A stretch of DNA of 64,000 bases from positions 1,526,009 through 1,590,008 of the forward strand of contig NZ_QJSR01000001.1 in NCBI RefSeq assembly GCF_003217095.1, written 5' to 3'. Source of the DNA: Rhizobium sp. PP-CC-3A-592. Lineage in GTDB: Bacteria > Pseudomonadota > Alphaproteobacteria > Rhizobiales > Rhizobiaceae. A program made the position numbers and the translations under genes. Of this stretch, positions 25,569-35,549 are shown in pieces. The notes under the pieces were generated by a model. It worked only from the letters and a program-made list of their open reading frames with translations. It did no database searches and had not been told where the DNA came from. Position 1 is the first letter of the stretch; each line of letters opens with the position of its first letter.

Positions 25569-25660
25569 GCGCGGCGCCTTCACGAGAGAGGTTGAAACGG
25601 CGTCAATTGCATATCGGCCGTCATATCGCTAGATAAGCCGCAGAAAACAGGACATTCCCG

Positions 25661-27244
25661 ATGGCTGAAACGCTTGCCGATGCGGTCTCCCGCCGCCGAA
25701 CCTTCGCGATCATCGCGCACCCCGACGCGGGCAAGACCACGCTGACCGAAAAGCTGCTGCTGTTCGGCGGCGCGATCCAGCTGGCCGGCGAGGTCAAGGC
25801 GAAGAAGGACCGCATTCAGACGCGGTCCGACTGGATGAAGATCGAACGGGAGCGCGGCATCTCGGTCGTCACCTCGGTGATGACCTTCGAATATGGCGGC
25901 AACGTCTTCAACATCCTCGATACGCCCGGCCACGAGGACTTCGCCGACGACACCTATCGCACGCTGACGGCCGTCGATGCCGCGGTGATGGTGATCGACG
26001 CCGCCAAGGGCATCGAGCCGCGGACGCTGAAGCTGTTCGAGGTCTGCCGCATGCGCGACATCCCGATCATCACCTTCATCAACAAGATGGACCGGGAGAG
26101 CCGCGATCCGTTCGAGATTCTGGACGAGGTCGAGGAGAAGCTGGCGCTCGACACCGCGCCGATCACCTGGCCGATCGGCCGCTCGAAGAGCTTCTGCGGC
26201 TCCTATTATCTCGCCGAAAACACGGTGCGCGGCGCCGATACGCAGGTGGAGGCCCTGAAGGTCAATGGCCCGCAGGCCGTCGCCGACCGGCTGCCGGAGA
26301 ACGAGCGCGCCGCCTTCATCGAGGAAACGGAGCTTGCCATCGAGGCCTGCCGGCCGTTCGACAGGCAGGCCTTCCTCGAAGGCCACATGACGCCCGTCTT
26401 CTTCGGCTCGGCGCTGCGCAATTACGGCGTGCGCGACCTGATCGATGCGCTGGGTGCCGTCGCACCGCCGCCGCGCGACCAGGTGGCCGACATCCGCACG
26501 GTCCATGCGAGCGAGGACAAGATGACGGCCTTCGTCTTCAAGATCCAGGCCAATATGGACCCGAACCACCGCGACCGCATCGCCTTTGCCCGCATCTGCT
26601 CGGGCAAGCTGGAACGCGGCATGAAGGCGCGGCTCGCCCGCACTGGCAAGCAGCTCGGCCTCACCGCGCCGCAATTCTTCTTCGCCTCGCAGCGCCAGCT
26701 GGCCGATACGGCCTATGCCGGCGACGTGGTCGGCATTCCGAACCACGGAACCCTGCGCATCGGCGATACGCTGACCGAAGGCGAGCAGCTCGTCTTCCAG
26801 GGTGTCCCGAACTTCTCGCCGGAAATCCTGCGCCGCGTGCGGCTGGAGGATGCCATGAAGGCGAAGAAGCTGAAGGAAGCGCTGCAGCAGATGGCCGAAG
26901 AAGGCGTCGTGCAGCTATTTTCGCCCGAAGACGGCTCACCGGCCATCGTCGGCGTCGTCGGCGCGCTGCAGCTCGACGTGTTGAAGGAGCGGCTGCAGGG
27001 CGAATACGGCCTGCCCGTCTCGTTCGAAATGGCCCGCTTCTCGATCTGCCGCTGGGTCTCCGCCGACGAACCCGCCGAACTCGACCGCTTCATCACCGCG
27101 CGCCGCGGCGACATCGCCCGCGACCTCGACGGCGACCCGGTGTTCCTGGCGCAGGACGGCTTCTCGCTCAACTACGAAGCCGAACGCTGGAAGGCGATCA
27201 AGATGGTCGCGATCAAGGAATATCACGTCGCCAAGGCGGCGTGA
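25661..27244 (+). CDS. prfC: Peptide chain release factor 3
   Basis: GTPase that recycles RF1/RF2 from the ribosome. The 527 residues match E. coli RF3 (529). G1 AHPDAGKTT is at residues 19-27, the switch II DTPGH and the G4 NKMD are intact, and the RF3 C-terminal domain follows. AGGACA upstream supports the ATG. It is divergent from dut with a 92-bp gap. RF3 is non-essential and patchily distributed in bacteria. Confidence 0.97.
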   Translation: MAETLADAVSRRRTFAIIAHPDAGKTTLTEKLLLFGGAIQLAGEVKAKKDRIQTRSDWMKIERERGISVVTSVMTFEYGGNVFNILDTPGHEDFADDTYRTLTAVDAAVMVIDAAKGIEPRTLKLFEVCRMRDIPIITFINKMDRESRDPFEILDEVEEKLALDTAPITWPIGRSKSFCGSYYLAENTVRGADTQVEALKVNGPQAVADRLPENERAAFIEETELAIEACRPFDRQAFLEGHMTPVFFGSALRNYGVRDLIDALGAVAPPPRDQVADIRTVHASEDKMTAFVFKIQANMDPNHRDRIAFARICSGKLERGMKARLARTGKQLGLTAPQFFFASQRQLADTAYAGDVVGIPNHGTLRIGDTLTEGEQLVFQGVPNFSPEILRRVRLEDAMKAKKLKEALQQMAEEGVVQLFSPEDGSPAIVGVVGALQLDVLKERLQGEYGLPVSFEMARFSICRWVSADEPAELDRFITARRGDIARDLDGDPVFLAQDGFSLNYEAERWKAIKMVAIKEYHVAKAA

Positions 27245-27260
27245 TCCCTCTCCCCCGCAA

Positions 27261-27290
27261 CGTCATCCTCGGCCTTGTGCCGAGGATCTG
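27261..27290. repeat. Half-unit of the CGTCAT-type intergenic repeat
   Basis: A 30-base unit beginning CGTCATCCTCGG and ending GAGGATCTG, related to each arm of the element at 12039-12150. It contains its own 7-bp stem CCTCGGC/GCCGAGG with loop CTTGT. It lies between convergent prfC and otsA and may serve as a transcription barrier. Confidence 0.65.
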
Positions 27291-27362
27291 AAAACCTCAA
27301 CAAAATCAATATTTTGTGGATATCAAAGACAAGCCCTCGTCACGACGGCGGTCAGCTTTCCC

Positions 27363-28736
27363 TTACGCAACGAGATCCTTGAGGAAATCGTCGCACCAGC
27401 GCACCACGTCGTGCTCGTTCAGATAATCCATCATCTTGCCCCACCGCTCCTGCCGCTCGGGCAGCGGCATGGACAGCGCGCGCGCAATGGCGTTCGCCGT
27501 GCCCTCGATGTCGTAGGGGTTGACCAGCAGGGCGCTATCCAGCTCGCGGGCCGCACCCGCAAAGCGCGACAGCACCAGCACGCCCGGATTTTCCGGGTCC
27601 TGCGCGGCGACATATTCCTTGGCGACGAGGTTCATGCCGTCGCGCAACGGCGTCACCAGACCCACCTTCGCCATCCGGTAGAGACCGGCAAGGATCGGCC
27701 GTGAAATCGAGCGGTTGATATAACGGATCGGCACCCAGTCGACCGTGCCGAGCGCGCCGTTGACGCGCCCCGCCTGTTCGGCGACCGTGCGCTGCATCGC
27801 CTCATATTCCGGCACCTCGGAGCGGGATTTGGGCGTGACCTGCAGATAGGTCACCTTGCCCTGCTGGCCGGGATTGCCCTCGATGAAGCGCTCGAACGCG
27901 TCGATGCGCTGGGTGATGCCCTTGGAATAATCCAGCCGGTCGACACCGATGATCAGATCGCGCCCCTCGATGCTGGCGGCGGCCTTGCGCACCATCACAT
28001 GCGACGCGCTCTTTCGGGCAAAATTGGCAAACGCCGTGGTCTCGATGCCGATGCCGTAGGTGCCGCCCTTGAAGATGCGGCCGTGGGCGCTGTAGCGGCC
28101 CGGCTTGATCTCGTTGCCGATGCCCTCGCGGCGGAGCCCCCCTGCGAAATTCTCGAGATCGTGATCCGTCTGGAATCCGATGAGGTCGTAATGCGACAGG
28201 CCGCGCATGATCTCTTCATGCACCGGCATGGCGAAGAGCACGTCGGCCGGCGGCCAGGGGATGTGCAGGAAGAAGCCGATGCGGTTTTTGACGCCCATCT
28301 GGCGCAGTTCGGCGGCCAGCGGGATCAGGTGGTAGTCGTGGATCCAGATGACGTCGTCCGGCTGCAGCATCGGCGCCAGGCGATGCGCGAAGAAACGGTT
28401 CACGCGGAAATAGCCGGCCATTTCCTTGCGGCCGTATTCGGCAAGATCCAGCCGGTAATGGCAGATCGGCCAGAGCACGCGATTGGCAAACCCGAAGTAA
28501 TATTCCTCGACATCCTTGTCGGTCAGGTCGGTCAGGGCATAGGTGATCTTGCCCCGGTCCTTGAGATCGAGCGCCTCCGGCTCCCGCGTCCCGCTGGATT
28601 TCCCGGACCAGCCCATCCAGATGCCGCCATGCTCCTCGAGCGCGGCCTGCAAAGCGACCGCAAGACCGCCCGCCGGGGCATCGCCCGATTTTTCCGGGAC
28701 CGGCACCCGGTTGGACACGACGATGAGACGACTCAA
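27363..28736 (-). CDS. otsA: Trehalose-6-phosphate synthase
   Basis: Transfers glucose from UDP-glucose to glucose-6-phosphate (GT20), the first step of the OtsAB trehalose pathway. The start is read as TTG at 28736: GAAAGGAAG lies 5-6 bases upstream and the conserved [13 protein letters not shown] begins at once, giving 457 residues. The GGLAVAL loop, the WIHDYHL motif and the FFLHIPWPP motif are intact. It follows otsB by 94 bp. Trehalose is an osmo- and desiccation protectant in rhizobia; stress control is likely, but no EcfG box was found here. Confidence 0.95.
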   Translation of the reverse strand: MSRLIVVSNRVPVPEKSGDAPAGGLAVALQAALEEHGGIWMGWSGKSSGTREPEALDLKDRGKITYALTDLTDKDVEEYYFGFANRVLWPICHYRLDLAEYGRKEMAGYFRVNRFFAHRLAPMLQPDDVIWIHDYHLIPLAAELRQMGVKNRIGFFLHIPWPPADVLFAMPVHEEIMRGLSHYDLIGFQTDHDLENFAGGLRREGIGNEIKPGRYSAHGRIFKGGTYGIGIETTAFANFARKSASHVMVRKAAASIEGRDLIIGVDRLDYSKGITQRIDAFERFIEGNPGQQGKVTYLQVTPKSRSEVPEYEAMQRTVAEQAGRVNGALGTVDWVPIRYINRSISRPILAGLYRMAKVGLVTPLRDGMNLVAKEYVAAQDPENPGVLVLSRFAGAARELDSALLVNPYDIEGTANAIARALSMPLPERQERWGKMMDYLNEHDVVRWCDDFLKDLVA

Positions 28737-28830
28737 GATTTCTTCCTTTCGAATGTCTGGCAGCAGACCAGCGGGCAAACCGCCCAGTCCGTGGGCATGC
28801 CGGCAAGCATGCCGGCGGGCATGTCGCCGC

Positions 28831-29652
28831 TCACGCCTTGCCCGTGCGGGCCAGCGCCGTCAGCGCATTGCGCACCGCCTCCGCCGAGCCGATGGTGGCC
28901 TGCGCCTGCGTCTCGGAACCGGGCTGCCCGACCCGCAGCGACATGCCGCCGGCGGCGTTGGCCACCTTGAACATGGCCTCGTCGGTCACGTCGTCGCCGA
29001 TGGCGAGCGGCTTGCGCCCTTCGAAGGGCGGCTGCGACAGGAAGGTCATGACCGCGCCCCCCTTGCTCGCCGTGGAAGGGCGGAGTTCCACGACCATCTT
29101 GCCGAATTGCAGGCCCCAGTCGCCACCGATGGCGACCGACGCCCGCCGCATGATGTGTTCGACATCGGCGCAGCGTTCCGGCGCCTGCCGGTAGTGCAGT
29201 GCCACGGCCGCACCCTTGTCCTCGAACAGCACGCCGTCCCAGTCCTTGACCGTCTTTGCGAGGTCGTTCTTCAGCGTCACGAAGCCGGGCGTGATCTCCG
29301 GCCGTGTGATCGCGCCCGTCTGGTCGCGCAGTTCCGCCCCGTGCAGACCGGCGATCGGGAAGGTCGCGGGATCGAACAGCACGTCGGCATAATGCAGCGC
29401 TCGGCCCGTGACGAGCGCGAGCGCACCGCCGAGACGGTGGGAGAGCGACATGAGCGTGGCGGGCAGGTCCGGGGGAACGACGATTGCGTCCGGCGTCTCC
29501 GCGAGATCGACCAGCGTGCCGTCGATATCGAGGAACAGCGCCCAGTCGTCGGGCGCTGCGGCGATGTGCCGAAACACGTCTGGCAGCGGCTCTTGCGCGC
29601 TGATCGTGACGCCCGGATCCGGTATGAAAAGGGTGTGGCTGTCGTTTGGCAT
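28831..29652 (-). CDS. otsB: Trehalose-6-phosphate phosphatase
   Basis: HAD-family phosphatase that releases trehalose from trehalose-6-phosphate. The 273 residues include motif I LFLDIDGTLVD (two catalytic Asp), motif II VTGRA and motif IV IGDDVTDEAMF. Middle gene of a minus-strand set: HAD hydrolase, otsB, otsA. The start has a weak ribosome site, and the first 30 residues are less typical, so a later start is possible. Confidence 0.95.
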   Translation of the reverse strand: MPNDSHTLFIPDPGVTISAQEPLPDVFRHIAAAPDDWALFLDIDGTLVDLAETPDAIVVPPDLPATLMSLSHRLGGALALVTGRALHYADVLFDPATFPIAGLHGAELRDQTGAITRPEITPGFVTLKNDLAKTVKDWDGVLFEDKGAAVALHYRQAPERCADVEHIMRRASVAIGGDWGLQFGKMVVELRPSTASKGGAVMTFLSQPPFEGRKPLAIGDDVTDEAMFKVANAAGGMSLRVGQPGSETQAQATIGSAEAVRNALTALARTGKA

Positions 29653-29710
29653 GCGGGTCTAGTTAGGTCGCCGCGTGCCCGCGACAACCCTTGGAGACGG
29701 TCTCGTCCGC

Positions 29711-30448
29711 TTAAGCGCCGGACTTTTCAACCAGCATGAGACGTCCGTCGGCCGCAATCTCAACCGCAAGTCCCTCATAGCCTGAGATCTTGAGATGCGT
29801 CGTGTCCATCGGGTGTTCATGGGTCGTGGTGACCACCGCGACATCGGCGCCCGCGGCTTCCCCGGCCTTGACGCCGGCTGGAACGTCCTCGAACACGAGG
29901 CAGTCGGCAGCGTCGAAGCCGACGCGCTCGGCACCGAGCCGGTAGCAATCCGGCGCCGGCTTGCCCTGCGTCACGTCTTCGGCCGTCACCAGAAACGTCG
30001 GCGCGGTGATGCCGGCCTTGGCAAGCCGGGCTTTCGCCAGCGGCAGCGGCGAGGAGGTGACGATCGCCCAGCGATCGCTCGGCAGCGTCTTTAGGAATTC
30101 GAGCGCACCGGGGATCGGCTTGACGCCTTCGACGTCGTCGATCTCGGCCTGCGTGATATAGGCCGCTTCCTTCGCCGGATCGACGCCGGGCAGGTTCAGC
30201 TGCGTGATCGTGTCGATGCCGCGCTTGCCGTGCATGAAGGGCAGGAAGGTCGCAAGGTCCAGCCCGTGCGCCAGGGCCCACTTGCCCCAGACGCGCTCGG
30301 CCGCTGCGATGGAATTGAGGAGCGTGCCATCCATGTCGAACAGGAAGGCGGAGAAGGGCTTGCCGAGCGTGGGATGGGACGAGGTGGTGTCGGTCGAAGA
30401 CGAAGCGGACGAGGGAGAAGCGGACGAGGGAGAAGACAAGGCAGGCAT
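29711..30448 (-). CDS. HAD family sugar-phosphatase-like hydrolase
   Basis: HAD hydrolase of the beta-phosphoglucomutase/sugar phosphatase subgroup: motif I FLFDMDGTLLNS, motif II VTSSP, motif III GKPAPDCY and motif IV VFEDVPAGVKAG. 245 residues from the ATG at 30448. The N-terminal 30 residues are Ser/Pro-rich and encoded by a 15-bp tandem repeat (30402-30431). A TTG three codons in has better spacing from AAAGGA, so the true start may be 30439. It lies 58 bp upstream of otsB and is probably in the same operon; the substrate is unproven. Confidence 0.88.
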   Translation of the reverse strand: MPALSSPSSASPSSASSSTDTTSSHPTLGKPFSAFLFDMDGTLLNSIAAAERVWGKWALAHGLDLATFLPFMHGKRGIDTITQLNLPGVDPAKEAAYITQAEIDDVEGVKPIPGALEFLKTLPSDRWAIVTSSPLPLAKARLAKAGITAPTFLVTAEDVTQGKPAPDCYRLGAERVGFDAADCLVFEDVPAGVKAGEAAGADVAVVTTTHEHPMDTTHLKISGYEGLAVEIAADGRLMLVEKSGA

Positions 30449-30642
30449 TCCTTTCGGTCTCGGATAGGACGCGGCCCGATGATGCCGGGCGTGGCGGGCC
30501 GCTTTGCAAGGTCTTGTGGACTTAAGGACATCGCGTCCGGAATGCAAACAGCGAACGCTCGAAGGGTTTGAATCGCCGTCAGCGAGCCCCCTCTCACCGG
30601 CTTTCGACAGCAAGGCCCAGCCTCATCACCGCGCTGACCGCC

Positions 30643-31047
30643 TCAATCGCCCGGCTTTCCGGGCAGATCCGCGATCGTGCCCAGCCATGGCACCGCGGAG
30701 GCGCACCAGATCTGGCGCTTCGGGGCGAGATCGCCGCGCTGGCGGATGTTGCCCCAGCGGATGCCGATCTCCCCGGCCTCGTCTCCCTCCCCCGTCGTGA
30801 AGATCGGGGAGCCGCAGTCGGGGCAGAACATCTGGAGACGCCGGTGCCCGTTATCTACCGTCTTCACATAGGTCTTCGGCGACCCCTTCGTCAGCGCGAA
30901 GCGGTCGCGCGGGACCGCGACCGTGACCCGGTAGGCCGTCCCCGTCAACGTCTGGCAATCGGTGCAGTGGCACACCGAGACGGCATCGGGATCGATCTCC
31001 GCCTCGAAGGCGATTTCTCCGCAGTGACACGCACCATCGATCTTCAT
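30643..31047 (-). CDS. GFA/CENP-V family zinc protein (DUF636)
   Basis: 134 residues of the glutathione-dependent formaldehyde-activating (Mss4-like) fold. Zinc ligands: ACHCGEIAFEA at the N-terminus, CHCTDCQTLTG, and FCPDCGSPIF. Members are often annotated as GFA, but most lack demonstrated formaldehyde activity, so only the fold and zinc binding are safe. GAGGCC precedes the ATG. No obvious functional partner nearby. Confidence 0.9.
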   Translation of the reverse strand: MKIDGACHCGEIAFEAEIDPDAVSVCHCTDCQTLTGTAYRVTVAVPRDRFALTKGSPKTYVKTVDNGHRRLQMFCPDCGSPIFTTGEGDEAGEIGIRWGNIRQRGDLAPKRQIWCASAVPWLGTIADLPGKPGD

Positions 31048-31601
31048 GTCGGCCTCACGTCCTTTGGGGTTAGAGCATCATTCCCCAAATCGGAACCGGT
31101 TTCAGCAAAAAAAGTGCCTTGCCGCGAGCGGGGATACCGACGCAATGGCACAGCTGTATTATCAATGCCTTGCAAGAATTTTCGGGCGCATTCATCCCCG
31201 CTCTGTCCGTTGCATGCCATCATTCTCCCGTTCCGTCGCGGATACACCGGAAGGCGTTCCGGCGAGGCGGGGCCGGCTCCGGGAGGCAAGGGATCGACGC
31301 ACGCCCTGCCGCTCGGGGTCCGCAGAAAATGGTCTCCCTCCGGGACGGCGGTTCCGGCGCATCTCTGCGCCGGGTCGGATGCGCCCGGACGTGCCTGTGC
31401 GGCACACAGCTTCGGTTCCGCCTTTCACGGTTTCGACCGCGCGAGGGCAAACCGGGGTCAGAGAGACCGGAGTTGCGGGCATAAACCGCCGAACGGGGCA
31501 CCGGAAGGTGTCATATCAAACTTATCATTCGCGGCAGCTTTCGGTGCCCCGTCCGATATCTCATCTTCAAGCCTCCGGCGTCTTCACGCGCGGGGTCGTC
31601 T
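31048..31601. other. 554-bp gap without a convincing gene
   Basis: Several short open frames run here, but none has a good ribosome site, a family-like product or the codon bias of its neighbours. At 31072-31100 there is a TAGAGCATCATTCC / CGGAACCGGTTTC unit of a type widespread in Rhizobiales. At the far end a 15-bp inverted repeat with one mismatch (31493-31507 / 31538-31552, ACGGGGCACCGGAAG) lies about 50 bp beyond the iolB stop and could act as a transcript end. Nothing else seen. Confidence 0.5.
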
Positions 31602-32402
31602 TCACACGCCGGTGAAAAGCCAGGCATGCTCCTTGGCATTGTTGAACTTCCATGCGCGCGAGGGCCCCGCCATGACGTTGAGATAGTAGAGGTCGTAGCC
31701 ATGGATGGCGGCGACCGGGTGGTAGCCTTTCGGCACCAGCACGACATCGCCATTCTCGACCGCCATGGTCTCGTCCAGCGAGCGGTCGTCGGTATAGACG
31801 CGCTGCATGGCAAAGCCCTGCGACGGGTTGAGGCGGTGATAATAGGTTTCCTCGAGGAAGCTTTCGGCCGGCAGGTTGTCCTCGTCATGCTTGTGCGGCG
31901 GATAGGACGAGGTGTGGCCGCCGGGGGTGATGACCTCGACCACCAGCAGTGACTGCGCCGCCCCGTCATCCTCCGGCATGATGTTGGTGACATAGCGGGT
32001 GTTGGTGCCCTTGCCGCGCGTCATCTGCGGGTGCCGGTCCGGCCGGATGACCTGCGCCTTGAACCCCTCGCCGCCCGGCGCCGAGCAGATGCCGAGCTCG
32101 AGATCCGTCGTCGCCGTCACCGTGTACGTGGCGCCCCTGGGCACGTAGACCGAGAAAGGCGCACCCTCGAACGGCGTCATCCGCTCGCCCAGCTCGCCGA
32201 AATCCTCGCCATCCACCGTCACCCGCGCCTTGCCGGCGACGAGGACAAGGCAGACCTCCCGCTCGCCCGTGTCACCGGACGTCGCTTCCCCGGCCGTCAG
32301 CCGGTGCAGCGCAAAGCCGACATAGGTCCAGCCGGCGCTCTCCGGCGTGATGTCATGGACGAGACCGCGAGTACCCTGCGGCTTGACGAGGAGGTTCGGC
32401 AT
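31602..32402 (-). CDS. iolB: 5-deoxy-glucuronate isomerase
   Basis: Isomerises 5-deoxy-D-glucuronate to 2-deoxy-5-keto-D-gluconate in myo-inositol catabolism. The 266-residue bicupin has metal-binding His residues in SSYPPHKHDEDN and the second barrel ending in VAAIHGYDLYYLNVMAGP, a hallmark of IolB. AGGACAT precedes the ATG. Last gene of iolCDEB; 214 bp, including a palindromic repeat, separate it from iolE. Confidence 0.96.
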   Translation of the reverse strand: MPNLLVKPQGTRGLVHDITPESAGWTYVGFALHRLTAGEATSGDTGEREVCLVLVAGKARVTVDGEDFGELGERMTPFEGAPFSVYVPRGATYTVTATTDLELGICSAPGGEGFKAQVIRPDRHPQMTRGKGTNTRYVTNIMPEDDGAAQSLLVVEVITPGGHTSSYPPHKHDEDNLPAESFLEETYYHRLNPSQGFAMQRVYTDDRSLDETMAVENGDVVLVPKGYHPVAAIHGYDLYYLNVMAGPSRAWKFNNAKEHAWLFTGV

Positions 32403-32454
32403 GGTGATGTCCTATGATTGCAGGAAAATCGTGATGACGGTGGAGACCGGCTCA

Positions 32455-32587
32455 GCCCCTCACCCTCTTCCCGCTGAGCGGGGCGAGAGGACGAGGCTTG
32501 CTCGGCCTTGCAGGTGGGGCAAACATCCGCCCCAAGTCCCTTCGCCCCGCCCAGCGGGGAGAAGGTGCCGGCAGGCGGATGAGGGGC
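32455..32587. repeat. 133-bp palindromic repeat inside the iol operon
   Basis: The ends are GCCCCTCA (32455-32462) and TGAGGGGC (32580-32587). Two GC hairpins sit inside: CCCGCTGAGCGGG near 32471 and CCCCGCCCAGCGGGG near 32544. From memory, this GCCCCTCA...GCGGGGAGAAGG unit is one of the commonest dispersed repeats in Rhizobium. Between iolE and iolB it could stabilise or attenuate the operon transcript. Confidence 0.75.
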
Positions 32588-32616
32588 CATCACCAACGCC
32601 ATCTTCATCGCCAGGA

Positions 32617-33519
32617 TCAGCCGCGATCCAGCCCCGCGTCTTTTGCAAAGGCCTTGAGCGATGTGAACCCGAGCGACTGGTACTCGAACGGAATGCGGAT
32701 GGCGCTGTCCTGTTCCGCCTCGATCACCAGCCAGCCATCATAGCCATGCTCGGCGGCAATCTTGAGGACGGGCACGAAATCGACGCCGCCCTCCTCGTCG
32801 CCCGGCACGGTGAAGACGCCGCGGCGCACGCCTTCGAGGAAGGACAGGGCGTTCTCCTCCACATCCTTCCGGACCGCGCGGCGGACGTTTTTTGCGTGGA
32901 TGTGGCGGACGCGGTGCATGTATTTGGCCGCAAGCTCCGCCGGGTCCGAGCCGCCGAACCAGGCATGGCCCGTGTCGAGCAACAGCTTGGTCGCCGGCCC
33001 CGTCGTCTCCATCAGCCGGTCGATCTCGAGCCCGGTCTGGACGATCGTGCCCATGTGGTGGTGGTAGACGAGATCGATGCCCTGATCGGCGCAATATTGC
33101 GCGATCGCCTCGATGTCGGCGCCGAATGTCTCCCACCGGTCGTCGGGCAGCACCGGCTTGTCGGCCACAAGCGAGGTCGCGTCGTTGCCGTGGATGGCGT
33201 TCGACGTCTCGCAGACGATGCAGACCGTGCAGCCATTGGCTTTCAAGAGATCGAGATGCGGCTGGATCGCGCGTTTCTCGGTCTCGACGTCATGGGTCAG
33301 AAGGTTGGTCGAGTGCCAGCCCGAGACGAAGACGAGGCCGTATTCGGCAAGCTTCGCCTTCAGCGCCTCCGGGTCGGTCGGCATCTTGTGCCCCTTCTCG
33401 ATGCCGTCGAAGCCGATCTTCTGGCAATCGGACAGGCAGTCTTCGAGCGAGAGGTGAGCGCCGATCGTCTGATCGTCGTCATTGCTCCAGGCGATTGGGT
33501 TGGTTCCGTAGCGGATCAT
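32617..33519 (-). CDS. iolE: Inosose dehydratase
   Basis: Dehydrates scyllo-inosose (2-keto-myo-inositol) to the trihydroxycyclohexanedione. The 300-residue xylose-isomerase-like TIM barrel starts [16 protein letters not shown] and carries metal ligands in [19 protein letters not shown] and HAKNVR. Third catabolic gene of the cluster, 38 bp after iolD. No unusual features. Confidence 0.96.
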   Translation of the reverse strand: MIRYGTNPIAWSNDDDQTIGAHLSLEDCLSDCQKIGFDGIEKGHKMPTDPEALKAKLAEYGLVFVSGWHSTNLLTHDVETEKRAIQPHLDLLKANGCTVCIVCETSNAIHGNDATSLVADKPVLPDDRWETFGADIEAIAQYCADQGIDLVYHHHMGTIVQTGLEIDRLMETTGPATKLLLDTGHAWFGGSDPAELAAKYMHRVRHIHAKNVRRAVRKDVEENALSFLEGVRRGVFTVPGDEEGGVDFVPVLKIAAEHGYDGWLVIEAEQDSAIRIPFEYQSLGFTSLKAFAKDAGLDRG

Positions 33520-33557
33520 GATCTTGTCTCTGTGAGGGGTGGAACGATGAGGATGGA

Positions 33558-35444
33558 TCAGCCGACGCGCTGGGCGGCGAGCGCCCGCTCATAGGCCCGG
33601 CGCGCCTGCCCGACGGCGTCGCGCTTGGAGACCTCGGGCACCGCGACATCCCACCAGTGGCCACCCGCGTCGGTGGTGATCAGCGGGTCGGTGTCGATGA
33701 CGATGACGGTCGTGCGGGCTTCCCCGGCCGTTTCGACGAGCGCCGTTTCGAGTTCAGTGAGCGAGGCGACCTTGCGCGTGACGGCCCCCATGGCGGCGGC
33801 GTGGGCGGCAAAGTCGATCGCGGGCAGCTCGACATGGTGCGTGTCGCGCAGCAGATTGTTGAAGTTCGCGCCACCGGTCGCCATCTGCAGCCGGTTGATG
33901 CAGCCATAGCCGGCATTGTCGAGGAGGACGATGGTGATCTTGGCGCCGAGCATGATGGAGGACGCGATCTCGGCGTTCAGCATCATGTAGCTGCCGTCGC
34001 CGACCATCACGATGACGTCGCTGTCAGGCTTTGCCAGCTTCACGCCGAGGCCGCCGGCAATCTCGTAGCCCATGGTCGAGAAGCCGTATTCCATGTGGTA
34101 GCTGCCCGGCTTTTCCGCCCGCCAGAGCTTGTGCAACTCGCCGGGAAGACCGCCGGCCGCACAAACCAGCGTGGTGTCGCCCTTCCGGACCCGCATCACC
34201 GCGCCGATGACCTGCGCGTCGGAGGGAAGCGCCACATTGGTGGCGGCAAGCACTGTCTCGGCCGCCGCCTGCCATTCGCTCTTCAGCGTGCCGGCCTTTT
34301 CTCCCCAGGCGCTGTCCGCGTGATAGGATCCGAGGTCTGCCGACAGTTCGGCAAGCCCGGTTGCGGCATCGCAGACGAGAGGCAGGGATTCATGCTTGGC
34401 AGCGTCGAAGGACTGCACATTGAGGCCGACGATCTTCAGGCCGTCATTCTTGAACAGCGCCCAGGAGCCGGTGGTGAAATCCTGCAGGCGGGTGCCGACC
34501 GCAAGCACGAGATCCGCCTCTTCCGCCAGCGTATTGGCCGCCGATGTGCCGGTGACGCCGACCGAGCCCATGTTGAGCGGGTGGCTGTCGGGCAGGGAGG
34601 ACTTGCCGGCCTGCGTCTCGACAACCGGGATGCCATGCTTTTCGGCAAAGGTGGCCAGCGCAGCACTCGCCTCGCTGTAGAGCACGCCGCCGCCGGCGAT
34701 GATGATCGGCTTCTTTGCCTCGGCTATGGCCGTGGATGCGGCCAGACGCTCTTGCGTATCGGGACGGGCTTTCCGCGGCAGCCAGACCTTTTCGGCAAAG
34801 AAGCTCTCGGGATAGTCATAGGCCTCGGCCTGCACGTCCTGGCAGAGCGCCAGCGTCACCGGGCCGCAATCGGCGGGGTCGGTCAGCACCTGCATGGCGC
34901 GGCGCAGCGCCGGGATGATCTGCTCGGGCCGCGTGATGCGGTCGAAATAGCGCGAGACCGGGCGGAAGCAGTCGTTGACGGTCATGCTGCCGTCGCCGAA
35001 GTCCTCGATCTGCTGCAGCACCGGGTCCGGCCGGCGATTGGCGAAGACATCGCCGGGCAGGAGCAGAACCGGAAGCCGGTTGACATGGGCGAGCGCTGCC
35101 GACGTCACCATGTTCAGCGCGCCGGGGCCGATGGAGGTGGTGCAGGCCATGAAGCGGCGGCGGAAGCTCGCCTTGGCAAAGGCGATCGCCGCATTGGCCA
35201 TGCCCTGCTCGTTCTGGGCGCGGTAGGTCGGCAGCGTGTCCTTGATGCCGTGCAGCGCCTCGCCCATGCCGGCGACATTGCCGTGGCCGAAGATCGCGAA
35301 GACGCCGCCGAAGATCGGCACGGTCTCGCCGTCGATCACCGTCATCTGCCTCGTCAGAAAGCGCGCCACGGCCTGCGCCATGGTCAGCCGCACGGTTCCG
35401 GCTTTCCCGGCGTCGTCCGATGCGATGGGGGCTTGCTGGTTCAT
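33558..35444 (-). CDS. iolD: Trihydroxycyclohexane-1,2-dione hydrolase (ThDP)
   Basis: Thiamine-diphosphate enzyme that opens the ring to 5-deoxy-glucuronate. The 628 residues carry the acetolactate-synthase-like fold: catalytic Glu region in [11 protein letters not shown] near residue 75, the central domain, and the C-terminal ThDP motif GDGSYMM ending with N near LLDNAGYGC. Within the operon it follows iolC by 105 bp. Confidence 0.96.
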   Translation of the reverse strand: MNQQAPIASDDAGKAGTVRLTMAQAVARFLTRQMTVIDGETVPIFGGVFAIFGHGNVAGMGEALHGIKDTLPTYRAQNEQGMANAAIAFAKASFRRRFMACTTSIGPGALNMVTSAALAHVNRLPVLLLPGDVFANRRPDPVLQQIEDFGDGSMTVNDCFRPVSRYFDRITRPEQIIPALRRAMQVLTDPADCGPVTLALCQDVQAEAYDYPESFFAEKVWLPRKARPDTQERLAASTAIAEAKKPIIIAGGGVLYSEASAALATFAEKHGIPVVETQAGKSSLPDSHPLNMGSVGVTGTSAANTLAEEADLVLAVGTRLQDFTTGSWALFKNDGLKIVGLNVQSFDAAKHESLPLVCDAATGLAELSADLGSYHADSAWGEKAGTLKSEWQAAAETVLAATNVALPSDAQVIGAVMRVRKGDTTLVCAAGGLPGELHKLWRAEKPGSYHMEYGFSTMGYEIAGGLGVKLAKPDSDVIVMVGDGSYMMLNAEIASSIMLGAKITIVLLDNAGYGCINRLQMATGGANFNNLLRDTHHVELPAIDFAAHAAAMGAVTRKVASLTELETALVETAGEARTTVIVIDTDPLITTDAGGHWWDVAVPEVSKRDAVGQARRAYERALAAQRVG

Positions 35445-35549
35445 GATCTCAAGGTCTCCTCACGCCGCAGGTTTTGCGCCTGCCTGTCCTTGCCGCCCGT
35501 CCGGACGGTGCTTGTCTTCATCATCATCGGCCGAAACGGCCGCAACCGC

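Noticed and set aside
31119-31484. A 121-codon plus-strand open frame in the GFA-iolB gap
   Set aside because: Arg-rich composition, no ribosome site, no family resemblance; competing frames of similar quality overlap it.
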